DNA of 64,000 bases, taken from positions 1 to 64,000 of the forward strand of contig JAQBYJ010000014.1 in assembly GCA_027622555.1 (NCBI GenBank). Direction: 5' to 3'. The notes under the pieces are model-generated. The model did not search any database and had not been told where the DNA came from. It was given only the letters and a program-made list of their open reading frames with translations. Both the position numbers and the translations under genes were made by a program. Shown here piece after piece: positions 52,901 to 60,597 of this stretch. How positions within the stretch are numbered: the first letter of the stretch is position 1; the number at the start of each line of letters is the position of its first letter. This DNA comes from Verrucomicrobiota bacterium. GTDB lineage: Bacteria > Verrucomicrobiota > Verrucomicrobiia > Opitutales > UBA2995.

Positions 52901-53746
52901 TTCGGAGCCGGGGTTTTTTACGCGATCGGTGAAGACGAGGACAATGCGGATGCCACGGTGAACTTGGTATCCAGCGACGGAAAGATATGGGAAGAAGTCG
53001 AGGCCGAGGCGACTGAAGAAGGAAATGCGGTCATCTTTTTCAACAACTCATTCATCATTGCTGGTGGAGGGCGTTTTAATAATGAGGATGATGGCTTTAT
53101 CAAGCAGTCCGGTCTTGTGGAGGCTGCTGATGAAGTGCTGGCTGCTCCGATTATTTCTCCTTCCTTTGGAGGATTCAGCGATTCTGTTGATGTAACGATC
53201 ACCACGGATGCCGAAGGTGCTCAGATAAGGTACACCTTGAATGGATCGGAACCGACAGCGAGTTCAACCCTCTATTCCGGTGCCATCACTATTACCGAAA
53301 CCACAACCGTAAAAGCCAAAGTCTTTAAAAGCGAACTCGACCCGAGTGTCACAGCTTCACGGACATACACCAAGGCTTTAGAGGGGTTTGCCGCCTGGAT
53401 TGATGGCTTCGAAGTAGGTGATGAAACTGTTGCCTCAGACAATCCAGACGGAGACTGGGCGAATAATTTCTTTGAGTGGGCTGTGGGCAGTCTTCCCAAT
53501 GATGGTGACTCGGTTCCTGACGCTCCTGAACTATCCTTTAACTCTTTAGGGAGAGCGGTATTTACAATCAGTCGATTTGCTAAGTCCGCCGATGTGACTT
53601 TGTCGATTGAGAAATCGACAGATATGAAGACATGGGATCCGTTGCCAACCACCCCCACCACGGATAGCGCAACCATGTTGGTCCTGGTTTCGGATTCGGC
53701 TATCAACACCTTCCCCTGTTTCCTGAGAATTAGGGCGAAAGATTAA
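49961..53746 (+). CDS. large secreted zinc metalloprotease, multidomain
   Basis: A 1261-residue secreted protein. The N-terminal signal anchor (about 7-23) is followed by a metalloprotease domain with the zinc site HEFGHNYGLSH at 448-458 and MGDGDSTRGHFHMAAKRYLSW after it (gluzincin/metzincin-like, M12/M11-type). A PKD domain follows (about 645-735, SWDLGNGEVYESSDSINASFTV), then BNR/YCF48-like repeats (about 740-1040, RSTDGETWTNVS, TSSDGETWTRD, FSENGGISWQTL), a chitobiase C-terminal-like domain (about 1060-1135, TDAEGAQIRYTLNGSEPTAS) and a C-terminal domain ending FLRIRAKD. It is probably surface-attached or secreted and degrades proteins or peptidoglycan-linked polymers. Domain borders are approximate. 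Confidence 0.82.
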   Translation: MRLSTRFSLSFLLIIILSSVVWLRFQPVVEQQDSASNQSVESVARNTDSTPAAGLAIDTKEILDFQSWMSEFRGGNREDGFLQQGLQIAEARRSPMLQLIQTNSAAALGAAIGYADYAALPQNIKAMVEEPFTTTGDVQVTAICDHEDHTPQYHVSVYLEDKTRLRIGDEYEARTGLSKLDVPIQGIELDGWAVLDSKVFDVVDGEDADWAHETLPIGNPDPELDFLTGEELGPNPVTTVAGGFVFFFSNEETLAELEQLVHGFDQLPGKYTGSSVIYSEEVQNVQAKGFPIKQIQDSQLQLSINDTTGDKTSLFIRVVFSDKPDAPISKSDLETQINGPVSDALVNYSYDQTSMTATVTEAIYEVSMVSTEYAFTGGGDSVDESDLFDEAVALYQVDVPGDPYNTYDIVGVVFPKIDGVGWAGLGTVGGADSRHWLNGVASSETIIHEFGHNYGLSHSNYWVFNSTNTASTNPVDTSGANEEYGDFWDVMGDGDSTRGHFHMAAKRYLSWLGESQVETIDSDGTYERTIFRFDHENAKSDGLQGLEIKKTNNENYWVGFRRAFESNANYYRGAYILWERPPSGTDRNQGWIIDTTPGSEGERQDAGISLGRTYSDTTAQVHITPIAVGGSSPNEYLDVVVNVGAFTGNSAPTVSITAPATGDARASIAFSATGNDTNGDTLAYSWDLGNGEVYESSDSINASFTVGGTYTVSVTVSDMKGGTMTASEQITISDPLNTWTDRSFGSTKDMFSLAKNGTHVVAGGKSTLLRSTDGETWTNVSPSGMLNVSINSICWTGSEFVAVGQDYDFDVNGWQGVIYTSSDGETWTRDFEASALAGGASNGFVDVACNEEGSLIILVGDRDLVYKQEDGGDWTAVDLGLSVSTRLGIGFGGGVFVVGGFDFTNQLEGLYLFRTSDGVNWTDLEDNSDLNSNAGLDTIAHFNDIFIGSGFNSRVVFSENGGISWQTLQQGNRHDVHAFGFGAGVFYAIGEDEDNADATVNLVSSDGKIWEEVEAEATEEGNAVIFFNNSFIIAGGGRFNNEDDGFIKQSGLVEAADEVLAAPIISPSFGGFSDSVDVTITTDAEGAQIRYTLNGSEPTASSTLYSGAITITETTTVKAKVFKSELDPSVTASRTYTKALEGFAAWIDGFEVGDETVASDNPDGDWANNFFEWAVGSLPNDGDSVPDAPELSFNSLGRAVFTISRFAKSADVTLSIEKSTDMKTWDPLPTTPTTDSATMLVLVSDSAINTFPCFLRIRAKD

Positions 53747-53847
53747 GAAGAGGTTTCCCGGTCTTCGATGGACGTTTGGCTAATGTTCGCGAGGACTTGC
53801 TGGAGATGGGTAATTTCCAGTGACGCAAATCCCGTATGCTATGGTTC

Positions 53848-56706
53848 TTATGGACCTGTTATAGTGAATGTACCATTGACCGTATTTCGAGCTGTAGGAA
53901 AGAAGACGGCGACTGTTCCAGAAGTAGCTGTGTTGTACTTTAGGAATATTTGCTGATCGAGGAGGAAGTCGTTCGTAGTGATTACCTGGTCAATCCCACC
54001 GCCGATATTTTCAAACCACTGATAATCCGTTACCAAACCATTAGTTGGCGTGGCATTGTCCGGAAAGAAACGTGAATACGTTCCTGTGCGACTCGTGAGA
54101 AAAGTAAACTCTTCTTTGTCAATTAAAGAATTTCCATTGGCTAGCTCCAAATCGATAATCAACTTTACGCCTGTCTTGTTTACAGATTCACGTGGTGGGC
54201 TTGCTGTTCCGATTTGGAAGGAAACCGTGCTAACGTTACCGCTATCAAGAAAGAGTACTTCAGCCATTCCTGTTGTTTTTCCCGTGCCCGTATACGTAAG
54301 AATGACCTGTATGGGTGAGATGTTTGAGAAGCTGAAAGCCATTAGGTCTGTTCCGTCCGGTCTTTCGAACCAATTGTAGAGATTTAATACTCCTGTTGGT
54401 TTGGCGATAGAGCTTGCCTGTGTAGAACTGTAAACACCTGAAAGGTTATCAAAAATATCTATGGTAAGCGTATCAATGGTCTGGCCCCCAAGTGCTAAGA
54501 CCAATTGCGTTCCGGTTTTATCAACTGTTTCAAGCCTTGGATTCCCTCCCCCTACAATGTATTCATAAGTGGCATCTCCGACAGCGCCTGCGAATGGAAA
54601 ATGAACTTTCGCCGTTCCCATGGAAGAGGCGCCATTGGGTTGAGGTGTCAGATATACCTGCATTGGGGGTATCCCATTGTCATCGTATACAATATCCACC
54701 CGAGTTTCATCTGTTGTTTTTATCCAGGCATATTCAACTATGTTGCCAAATTGATTAACATCTGAATCCGTTCTAGTTGTTTCGTAACCTCCTTCGAAAT
54801 TGTCGTAGAAGTCTATATTGATCGTAGATTGAACTATGGTGGACAGATCCGGATTCGATACATCCAATACCAGGATGAGCTTATCGCCTTCTTTATCTAA
54901 AGCCGGAGGCTTTGGTTCACCAGGCTCGATTTTAAATGTACCGTCCTGGAATTGACGATTGTTTAGAAAGAATACTTTAGCGTTTCCAGTGGTTTCGCCC
55001 TCCAGCAAAACTTGTATATCCGCAATTTGATCAAAATCCAGAGTAACGTAAGTTTGCCCGTTAACAACCTGCCACCTGTACAGGACCCCGCCCGTTTGAA
55101 TAAATTCAGTATTATTACGACTGAGTCTGTAGTTTCCTTCATGTAATCTGCTAAGGGTTTGATCAGTTGAATCAAAAAGTCCGAATAAATCGATTCTGTA
55201 GGTTGAAATAACCGACTCTTGGCTAGTATTGGTTGGGACAAATGTTGTGATTATTGTTAACCTCGTTAGATCTTTATTTTCTCTTACGGGCTCTGGTTGG
55301 CCATCTTCGAATGAAAAGGTGCCAGTCGCTGTGAAACCTTCAGGTCTGCCCGTTGGATAGTAAAAGTATGCCGACCCTGAGCTTGTTGTTTCGTAGGACA
55401 GGTAGGCTTGAACAGGCGAGAATATGTCTGAGGTTATAAACGCTTGATCTCGGTCCATTTCCCCGGGGCCGAGATCGAAGTTCTGGTAGCCGAACACAGT
55501 TCCGAATGGTTTCATGTTGGCTTGATCTGAGCGGGTAAATTGCACCCCTCCGGTCAATTCATCGTAGAAATCGACAGTGAGTTGTTCAGGAAGGAAGGTG
55601 ATAAATAATTGTTCGTTCTCCGTAAGCTCTTTAGGATCAAAATTCAAAATGAGTCTTTTGCCACTTAGGGATGGAGTTGCAGGGAACACTGTCTCCAGCA
55701 TTCTGTAGAAATGACGTCTGTCAGATGAAATATCCGAGGATGGAAATCTCTGTATGTAGGTTGGTTCCTCGCCTACCTCCAAGTTATCGTTGTCCGGACT
55801 AAATCCTCGATCAAAGAAGTCCGTCTTTCTCCAGGACTCCAGGTCGTTACTATCTTCCAATAAGTATTGGCTATTTCTATTGCGCAGCCAAACGGCCTTC
55901 AAAACACGAGTTTTGGGTGTATCGGGATTGGAATCCGTATCTTCTAAATTATTTGAAAGAGTTGGATGCGGAGAACGAAAAGTTGGCTGAGGCCAATACT
56001 TTGAAGGATCCCAATTGTTGGCTACTGCACCTTCACGGATGATTTTCACTGATTGAATGGTCGCTGTCCAGGCTTCAATGGGGAAGCTGCCTGATGATGG
56101 CGCTCGCGCAATTCTCTGCGCGACAAGTTGTCCTTCTACTATCTGACCAAAAATTGAGTGGTTTCCATTTAAATTATCCAGACGTGGTTGCCCTTCTGGA
56201 AACTGAGCCATAGTTATAAAAAACTGGCTTCCACCGGAATTTCGATTGATTGCACCATTTGCAGAATTGGCCATGGAAACGACTCCGCCCCCGGTATGAT
56301 TGAGTACCGGGGAAACTTCGTCTGGAATTTGCCATCCAGGGCCATCGCTTCCCGAACCGTTTCTTGAACCGGTTTGAATCACAAAATTCGGTACGATTCG
56401 GTGAAAAATCAAACCATCAAAGTAGGGTTCCGGGTTATCTGGACCTCCGCGAATCGTTTGGGTTTCAAAATCGTACCATTTGATCTTTCCCTCCGCTAGC
56501 CCGATAAAGTTGGCTGAAGTGACTGGCGCCTCGGCAAAAAAGAACTGAAAAACAATCTCTTCAGTCACCTGAGCTTGTTCACCTGGGTCAGGATCTCGGT
56601 ATGTTACTTCAATAACTCCGTAGATACCTTCACTACTAGGAGTGAATGCCGATAGTTGAAAGGCGGTGCTAATGAGGAAACAGACACAAGAAATAAAACG
56701 CTTCAT
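53848..56706 (-). CDS. secreted cyclophilin-type peptidyl-prolyl isomerase with five novel repeats
   Basis: A 952-residue secreted protein. The signal peptide (about 1-20) is followed by a cyclophilin domain at about 28-235: VTSANFIGLAEG, YFDGLIFHRIVPNFVIQTG, GGVVSMANSANGAINRNSGGSQFFIT and FGQIVEGQLV match the active-site blocks. A linker (about 240-340) has a QYLLEDSNDLESW segment. From about 345 to the end come five copies of a roughly 120-residue repeat (K-x-G-x-x-LxLxL..., Y.W..., PxQxxLxY..., G-x-AxVxFP, G-x-FxI) that I cannot assign. Repeats look beta-rich and may bind polymers or form a stalk. It is convergent with the large metalloprotease gene. Confidence 0.85.
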   Translation of the reverse strand: MKRFISCVCFLISTAFQLSAFTPSSEGIYGVIEVTYRDPDPGEQAQVTEEIVFQFFFAEAPVTSANFIGLAEGKIKWYDFETQTIRGGPDNPEPYFDGLIFHRIVPNFVIQTGSRNGSGSDGPGWQIPDEVSPVLNHTGGGVVSMANSANGAINRNSGGSQFFITMAQFPEGQPRLDNLNGNHSIFGQIVEGQLVAQRIARAPSSGSFPIEAWTATIQSVKIIREGAVANNWDPSKYWPQPTFRSPHPTLSNNLEDTDSNPDTPKTRVLKAVWLRNRNSQYLLEDSNDLESWRKTDFFDRGFSPDNDNLEVGEEPTYIQRFPSSDISSDRRHFYRMLETVFPATPSLSGKRLILNFDPKELTENEQLFITFLPEQLTVDFYDELTGGVQFTRSDQANMKPFGTVFGYQNFDLGPGEMDRDQAFITSDIFSPVQAYLSYETTSSGSAYFYYPTGRPEGFTATGTFSFEDGQPEPVRENKDLTRLTIITTFVPTNTSQESVISTYRIDLFGLFDSTDQTLSRLHEGNYRLSRNNTEFIQTGGVLYRWQVVNGQTYVTLDFDQIADIQVLLEGETTGNAKVFFLNNRQFQDGTFKIEPGEPKPPALDKEGDKLILVLDVSNPDLSTIVQSTINIDFYDNFEGGYETTRTDSDVNQFGNIVEYAWIKTTDETRVDIVYDDNGIPPMQVYLTPQPNGASSMGTAKVHFPFAGAVGDATYEYIVGGGNPRLETVDKTGTQLVLALGGQTIDTLTIDIFDNLSGVYSSTQASSIAKPTGVLNLYNWFERPDGTDLMAFSFSNISPIQVILTYTGTGKTTGMAEVLFLDSGNVSTVSFQIGTASPPRESVNKTGVKLIIDLELANGNSLIDKEEFTFLTSRTGTYSRFFPDNATPTNGLVTDYQWFENIGGGIDQVITTNDFLLDQQIFLKYNTATSGTVAVFFPTARNTVNGTFTITGP

Positions 56707-57260
56707 AAAAATGAGTAATCGTGGTTGCTAGCACAGTTGATACCGGTGATCAAGTCGGTAAGTCTTGCTGGCTTTAACATGCAAAATTGGTGGAGTTTCC
56801 CAGGAAGTTTAACTCTTCAGCATATCTGGAGAATCCAAAAAACGTGGACACAGTATTTAGTCCTTTGTTTCGAGGCTCTTCGGATTCTTGACCTCTCATC
56901 TCGTCGTTCAACCTATGATACATGCTTTCTTTGAGTTAAATAGCTTCGGGAATTAGAAAAAGCGTGTCACTGAATAGTGTTAGCTGTCTTCGATCAACTA
57001 CGAATTTAACCTGCTTTTGGATGCTTTGCTATTTAGAGAAACTCAATTTCTCCCGGATGCCATGGCGAAAAGCAATACAGGCCTCCAATACCATGACTTT
57101 ATTGGTTATTTGTCTTTATTGTAAAGAGCGCGTCTTTCTGAGGTTGGTTACTTGACTGACTAGCTTGAGGAACTTTATATACCTCCTAATTGTTATAAGA
57201 ATCTGCAATTTACCGCTTATCCCCTTTCAAATCCTTAAACCTGTATAACCCTTACGGCCA
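56707..57260. other. AT-rich intergenic, nothing recognised
   Basis: A gap of 554 bases between divergent genes. Short open frames in it lack ribosome binding sites and recognisable residues. It must contain the promoters of the cyclophilin and amidase genes. Confidence 0.5.
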
Positions 57261-57962
57261 ATGAACCGGCAGAAATTCCTCCTTAGAAGTGCAGCTATGA
57301 TCCTGGCTGGTCCTACTATCCTTCGCGCTGCTGTTTCTGAGCATACTTACACGGTTCGTAAAGGTGATACTCTAAGTCAAATCGCTCAAAAGCAAGGGAT
57401 GACGGTAAAACAACTCAAAAGTTACAATGGCCTGACAAAAGATCTAATCGTTGTTGGGCAAAAATTAAAGATTCCGTCTGGTCATCAATTTCTGGAGGGA
57501 GTTAGAGCGCAAACGACCAAACTTCAATTGAACCGTCCGAAGTGGAAATACATCATTGCCCATCACAGCGCCACCCCGTACGGTAATGCCTCTTCCTACG
57601 ATAAAGTGGATCGTACCCATGGCATGGAAAACGGGCTGGCCTACCACTTTGTTATAGGTAGCGGTAAAGATTCCGGGGATGGCGAGATTGAAATCGGTTC
57701 TCGATGGACCAAACAATTACATGGAGGTCACGTCAGCAAGCAAAGCTACAATGATCATGGCATTGGAATTTGTTTGGTTGGAAATTTTGAAAAAACCAAA
57801 CCCACGAGTCGCCAGATGGTAGCTTTTACCGAACTGGTGGATTATCTCGGCAATGATTTGTTAAATGGGAACTACAAATTCATGGTTCACCGTGAGGTGA
57901 ATGCTACGCTTTGTCCCGGGCGCAATTTCCCAACCACCGCCATGCACAAGCGGTTCAACTAA
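57261..57962 (+). CDS. LysM-domain N-acetylmuramoyl-L-alanine amidase
   Basis: A 233-residue secreted enzyme with a signal (about 1-24, RSAAMILAGPTILRA), one LysM peptidoglycan-binding repeat (about 28-72, HTYTVRKGDTLSQIAQKQGM, LKSYNGL, VGQKLKIPSG) and an Amidase_2/PGRP-type domain with KYIIAHHSATP (zinc His101/102), LAYHFVIG and HREVNATLCPG (second His and Cys ligand). It would cleave the amide bond between MurNAc and L-Ala in wall turnover. The stop codons of this gene and the epimerase overlap tail to tail. Confidence 0.88.
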   Translation: MNRQKFLLRSAAMILAGPTILRAAVSEHTYTVRKGDTLSQIAQKQGMTVKQLKSYNGLTKDLIVVGQKLKIPSGHQFLEGVRAQTTKLQLNRPKWKYIIAHHSATPYGNASSYDKVDRTHGMENGLAYHFVIGSGKDSGDGEIEIGSRWTKQLHGGHVSKQSYNDHGIGICLVGNFEKTKPTSRQMVAFTELVDYLGNDLLNGNYKFMVHREVNATLCPGRNFPTTAMHKRFN

Positions 57963-58765
57963 AGATTGTAACAGGATTGGTCTTCCGGCACATAGCCTAC
58001 TGTTTTTTTTGCATTTGAGATATCCGGCCACAGGTATTTGTTGCCGGACATACCGTAAAAAATGTCAAACTTGAGGCTCTCAGGTGCATTGATACAGCAT
58101 TCCGCTAGTCGGCCAATGTCGTTCTGCGAGCAATAGAGGGGACTTAAATGTTTGGGATGCTCGTCTCGCGAATTCACAGCTCCTATCCTAATGCAGATAC
58201 ATGAAAGGTCGCTGGAGCTGGAGTAGGCTCTAGCCAGGGTTTCCCCAAAAACCTTACTGGCCGCGTACAAGTTTATCGGCCAAGTCGCATCCGTTGTTTT
58301 TATGGGATCAATAGTTTCCGGAACCTTATCGAATTCGCCTATTGGTATATACTTGTAAGGCTCAACAAAGCGAGCCCAGCCCGTGCTTACCTGGATGGTA
58401 CTGGCTAATACTACCCGGCTGACACGAGCTCTTTTGGCCGCCTCCAACACATGGTAAGCCCCACAGATATTATTCTCCAACAGACTGTCCCAGCCAGCAT
58501 CGGTATTGGGGTTCCCGGCCATATGTACCACCGTATGTTTTCCCTCAAAGATGTTTGTCAGCTTATCAATATCCGCCAAATCCGATTGAAAAAATTTATC
58601 TGCCGGGACTTCAATCGCCTCCTCCGGAGCTACCCGGTCCGACATGATTGAGGATCGATCCATACCAAATACCTCGAAGGCTTCGGGCGATTTTTGGAGC
58701 CGTTTATAAATCACACTACCCACCAGTCCATATACTCCAGTCACTAAAACGGATTTTTTAGCCAT
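57959..58765 (-). CDS. NAD-dependent epimerase/dehydratase
   Basis: A 268-residue extended SDR from the ATG at 58765. Rossmann motif TGVYGLVGS (about 8-16), MAGNPNTDAGW, VLASTIQVSTGW and the active-site YAASKVFGE (Tyr/Lys). C-terminal YCSQNDIGRLAECCINAPESL is typical of nucleoside-sugar epimerases. Substrate unknown. A longer frame from 58816 is rejected because it precedes the nucleotide-binding strand by non-conserved residues. Confidence 0.85.
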   Translation of the reverse strand: MAKKSVLVTGVYGLVGSVIYKRLQKSPEAFEVFGMDRSSIMSDRVAPEEAIEVPADKFFQSDLADIDKLTNIFEGKHTVVHMAGNPNTDAGWDSLLENNICGAYHVLEAAKRARVSRVVLASTIQVSTGWARFVEPYKYIPIGEFDKVPETIDPIKTTDATWPINLYAASKVFGETLARAYSSSSDLSCICIRIGAVNSRDEHPKHLSPLYCSQNDIGRLAECCINAPESLKFDIFYGMSGNKYLWPDISNAKKTVGYVPEDQSCYNL

Positions 58766-59047
58766 AAGGTAGGAATTCTGATAACAGTGATTCTTGAGGC
58801 AAGCCTCGCGATTCAACTTCTGAGTGAAATTCAGCGACTCAGACCAAGGACTGGTTTAGCTGCTGCTGAATTTAATGGAGTCCACGGGGGAGATTCCATT
58901 ATATTTGTTTAACGAATCAAATACTCGACATTACCTCAGCTTATAAAATAGACCCTTTGTCCTGATCCTAAAAAATTCGCTGGGAAAAATGCATTGTAAA
59001 ATAGAAATTCCATCCCCACATTTCCGCATTTCTATCTAATAGAAGTA

Positions 59048-59713
59048 ATGTTCCAAAGAATAATTCCTTCCACTATGTCCTTTCGCTCTATCGCAGTGGC
59101 ATTCACCACTTCACTCGCTCTTCTTGGGTCATCGCTTTCTGCGCAAGACCTCGTCAGAGGTAAAACGCTGTTCCAAAACTGCGTCGCTTGCCATGGACCT
59201 GATGCCCACGGCAACCAGCTTTTGAGTGCTCCTGCCCTGGCAGGTTTGTCTGCCAGCTACATAGAAACACAGACTCTCAACTTTAAGCATAGCATACGTG
59301 GTGCCGATGCACGCGACCAAACGGGGCTGCTCATGCGTCCCATGTCGATGATTCTGCAAGACGAGCAAGCGGTCAAAGATGTCTCCGCCTACATCGCTAC
59401 CCTTACAGCGAAGCCACCGGTTGATACCTTTGTAGACGGCGATGCGACTAAAGGCCAGGCGTCCTACATGTTATGTTTGGCTTGTCACGGTCCAGATGCG
59501 GAAGGAAACGAACTTCTCAAATCACCATCTTTGAAATACCAGAGCGATTGGTATATGCTGGCCCAGCTTAAGAAATATAAGGAGGGTATTCGCGGAACCA
59601 ACCCCAAAGACGTGGGTGGTATGCAGATGCGCCCCATGTCAATGACCCTCGTCGATGAGCAAGCGATGAAAGATGTGATTGCTTATATTCGTTCCATTAG
59701 TCCCAAAGAATAA
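59048..59713 (+). CDS. diheme cytochrome c
   Basis: A 221-residue secreted cytochrome c (start 59048 or the ATG at 59075) with a signal ending near SLSAQDLV and two tandem class I domains, each with CxxCH: CVACHGPDAHGN (about 47) and CLACHGPDAEGN (about 141), and each with a distal MRPMSM that could supply the axial Met. The form resembles cytochrome c4 or the soluble electron donors of cytochrome oxidases. It is followed immediately by the cox operon and probably hands electrons to the CuA site. Confidence 0.9.
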   Translation: MFQRIIPSTMSFRSIAVAFTTSLALLGSSLSAQDLVRGKTLFQNCVACHGPDAHGNQLLSAPALAGLSASYIETQTLNFKHSIRGADARDQTGLLMRPMSMILQDEQAVKDVSAYIATLTAKPPVDTFVDGDATKGQASYMLCLACHGPDAEGNELLKSPSLKYQSDWYMLAQLKKYKEGIRGTNPKDVGGMQMRPMSMTLVDEQAMKDVIAYIRSISPKE

Positions 59714-59734
59714 TTTACCTGGTCCACTCTATTC

Positions 59735-59836
59735 ATGAAAAAAGATATTTCCGATACCATCGCCACAAAGACCTTTCTTGTTCTTGCTGCAGTATGCATA
59801 TTGTATGCGGCTGCGGTTTTCATTTTTATTCTTTAA
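59735..59836 (+). CDS. 33-residue membrane peptide of the cox operon
   Basis: A short open frame from ATG 59735 to TAA 59834-59836. It has a charged start (MKKDISDTIATK) and one hydrophobic helix of about 20 residues (FLVLAAVCILYAAAVFIF). It lies between the cytochrome c and coxB genes, 21 bases after the former and 30 before the latter. Small single-helix subunits occur in several heme-copper oxidases, so a role as an accessory subunit is inferred from position and form. Confidence 0.55.
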   Translation: MKKDISDTIATKTFLVLAAVCILYAAAVFIFIL

Positions 59837-59866
59837 AGCCTGATTTAGTTTCATTCGCTACTTATT

Positions 59867-60571
59867 ATGATCGAAGCTTACGTTGAACGAGCCTCCACCT
59901 ACGCAGGAGATATCGATAACCTTTTTTCGATGGTCTTTTGGATCGTCGCCCTTTGGTTTGTTGCCGCAGAAGTCGTGTTGTTTTATTTTTGTTTCCGCTA
60001 TCGAAAAGTGGATGGGGTCGCTACCCAATACATCACAGGAGAGAAAAAATATCACAAGAAGTGGATTTCAATTCCGCATTACCTGGTTTTGTTTTTTGAT
60101 GTTTTTATCGTAGCGGGTGCCATTGCGGTTTGGTACGATGTTAAACAGAGATTACCCGAGCCGGATTTAGTGGTCGGAGTTATTGCACAGCAGTGGGCGT
60201 GGACCTTCATTCATCCTGGAGCGGACGGCGTGCTTCATACCAATGATGATATAACTACTATCGACGAACTCCATATCATGGAGAATGTCACTTACCATGT
60301 TGAGATGGAGTCTAAGGATGTATTGCATTCTTTCTCCGTTCCGGTTTTCCGGCTTAAACAGGATGTTATTCCAGGTCGGAAAATTACGGGCTGGTTCAAG
60401 GCCACCAAAACGGGTGAGTGGGATATTCAGTGCACGGAAATTTGTGGTATCGGCCATGGCTTGATGCCTGCCCGCATTCATATCAAATCCGCCTACGACC
60501 ATAAACAATGGGTGGAGCAAAATAGCCCGAATGGTTCGGGTCAAGCTCTCGCATCGATCTCCCAACCCTGA
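59867..60571 (+). CDS. coxB: cytochrome c oxidase subunit II
   Basis: A 234-residue CoxB with two membrane helices (about 24-48 and 70-92) and a periplasmic cupredoxin domain. The CuA ligands are complete: His in KDVLHSFSVP, then CTEICGIGHGLM (Cys, Glu, Cys, His, Met). QQWAWTF is the usual entry-site motif. There is no fused cytochrome c; the separate diheme protein upstream is the likely donor. Confidence 0.95.
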   Translation: MIEAYVERASTYAGDIDNLFSMVFWIVALWFVAAEVVLFYFCFRYRKVDGVATQYITGEKKYHKKWISIPHYLVLFFDVFIVAGAIAVWYDVKQRLPEPDLVVGVIAQQWAWTFIHPGADGVLHTNDDITTIDELHIMENVTYHVEMESKDVLHSFSVPVFRLKQDVIPGRKITGWFKATKTGEWDIQCTEICGIGHGLMPARIHIKSAYDHKQWVEQNSPNGSGQALASISQP

Positions 60572-60597
60572 ATCTTTGACCGTTTCTTTTTTATAAC

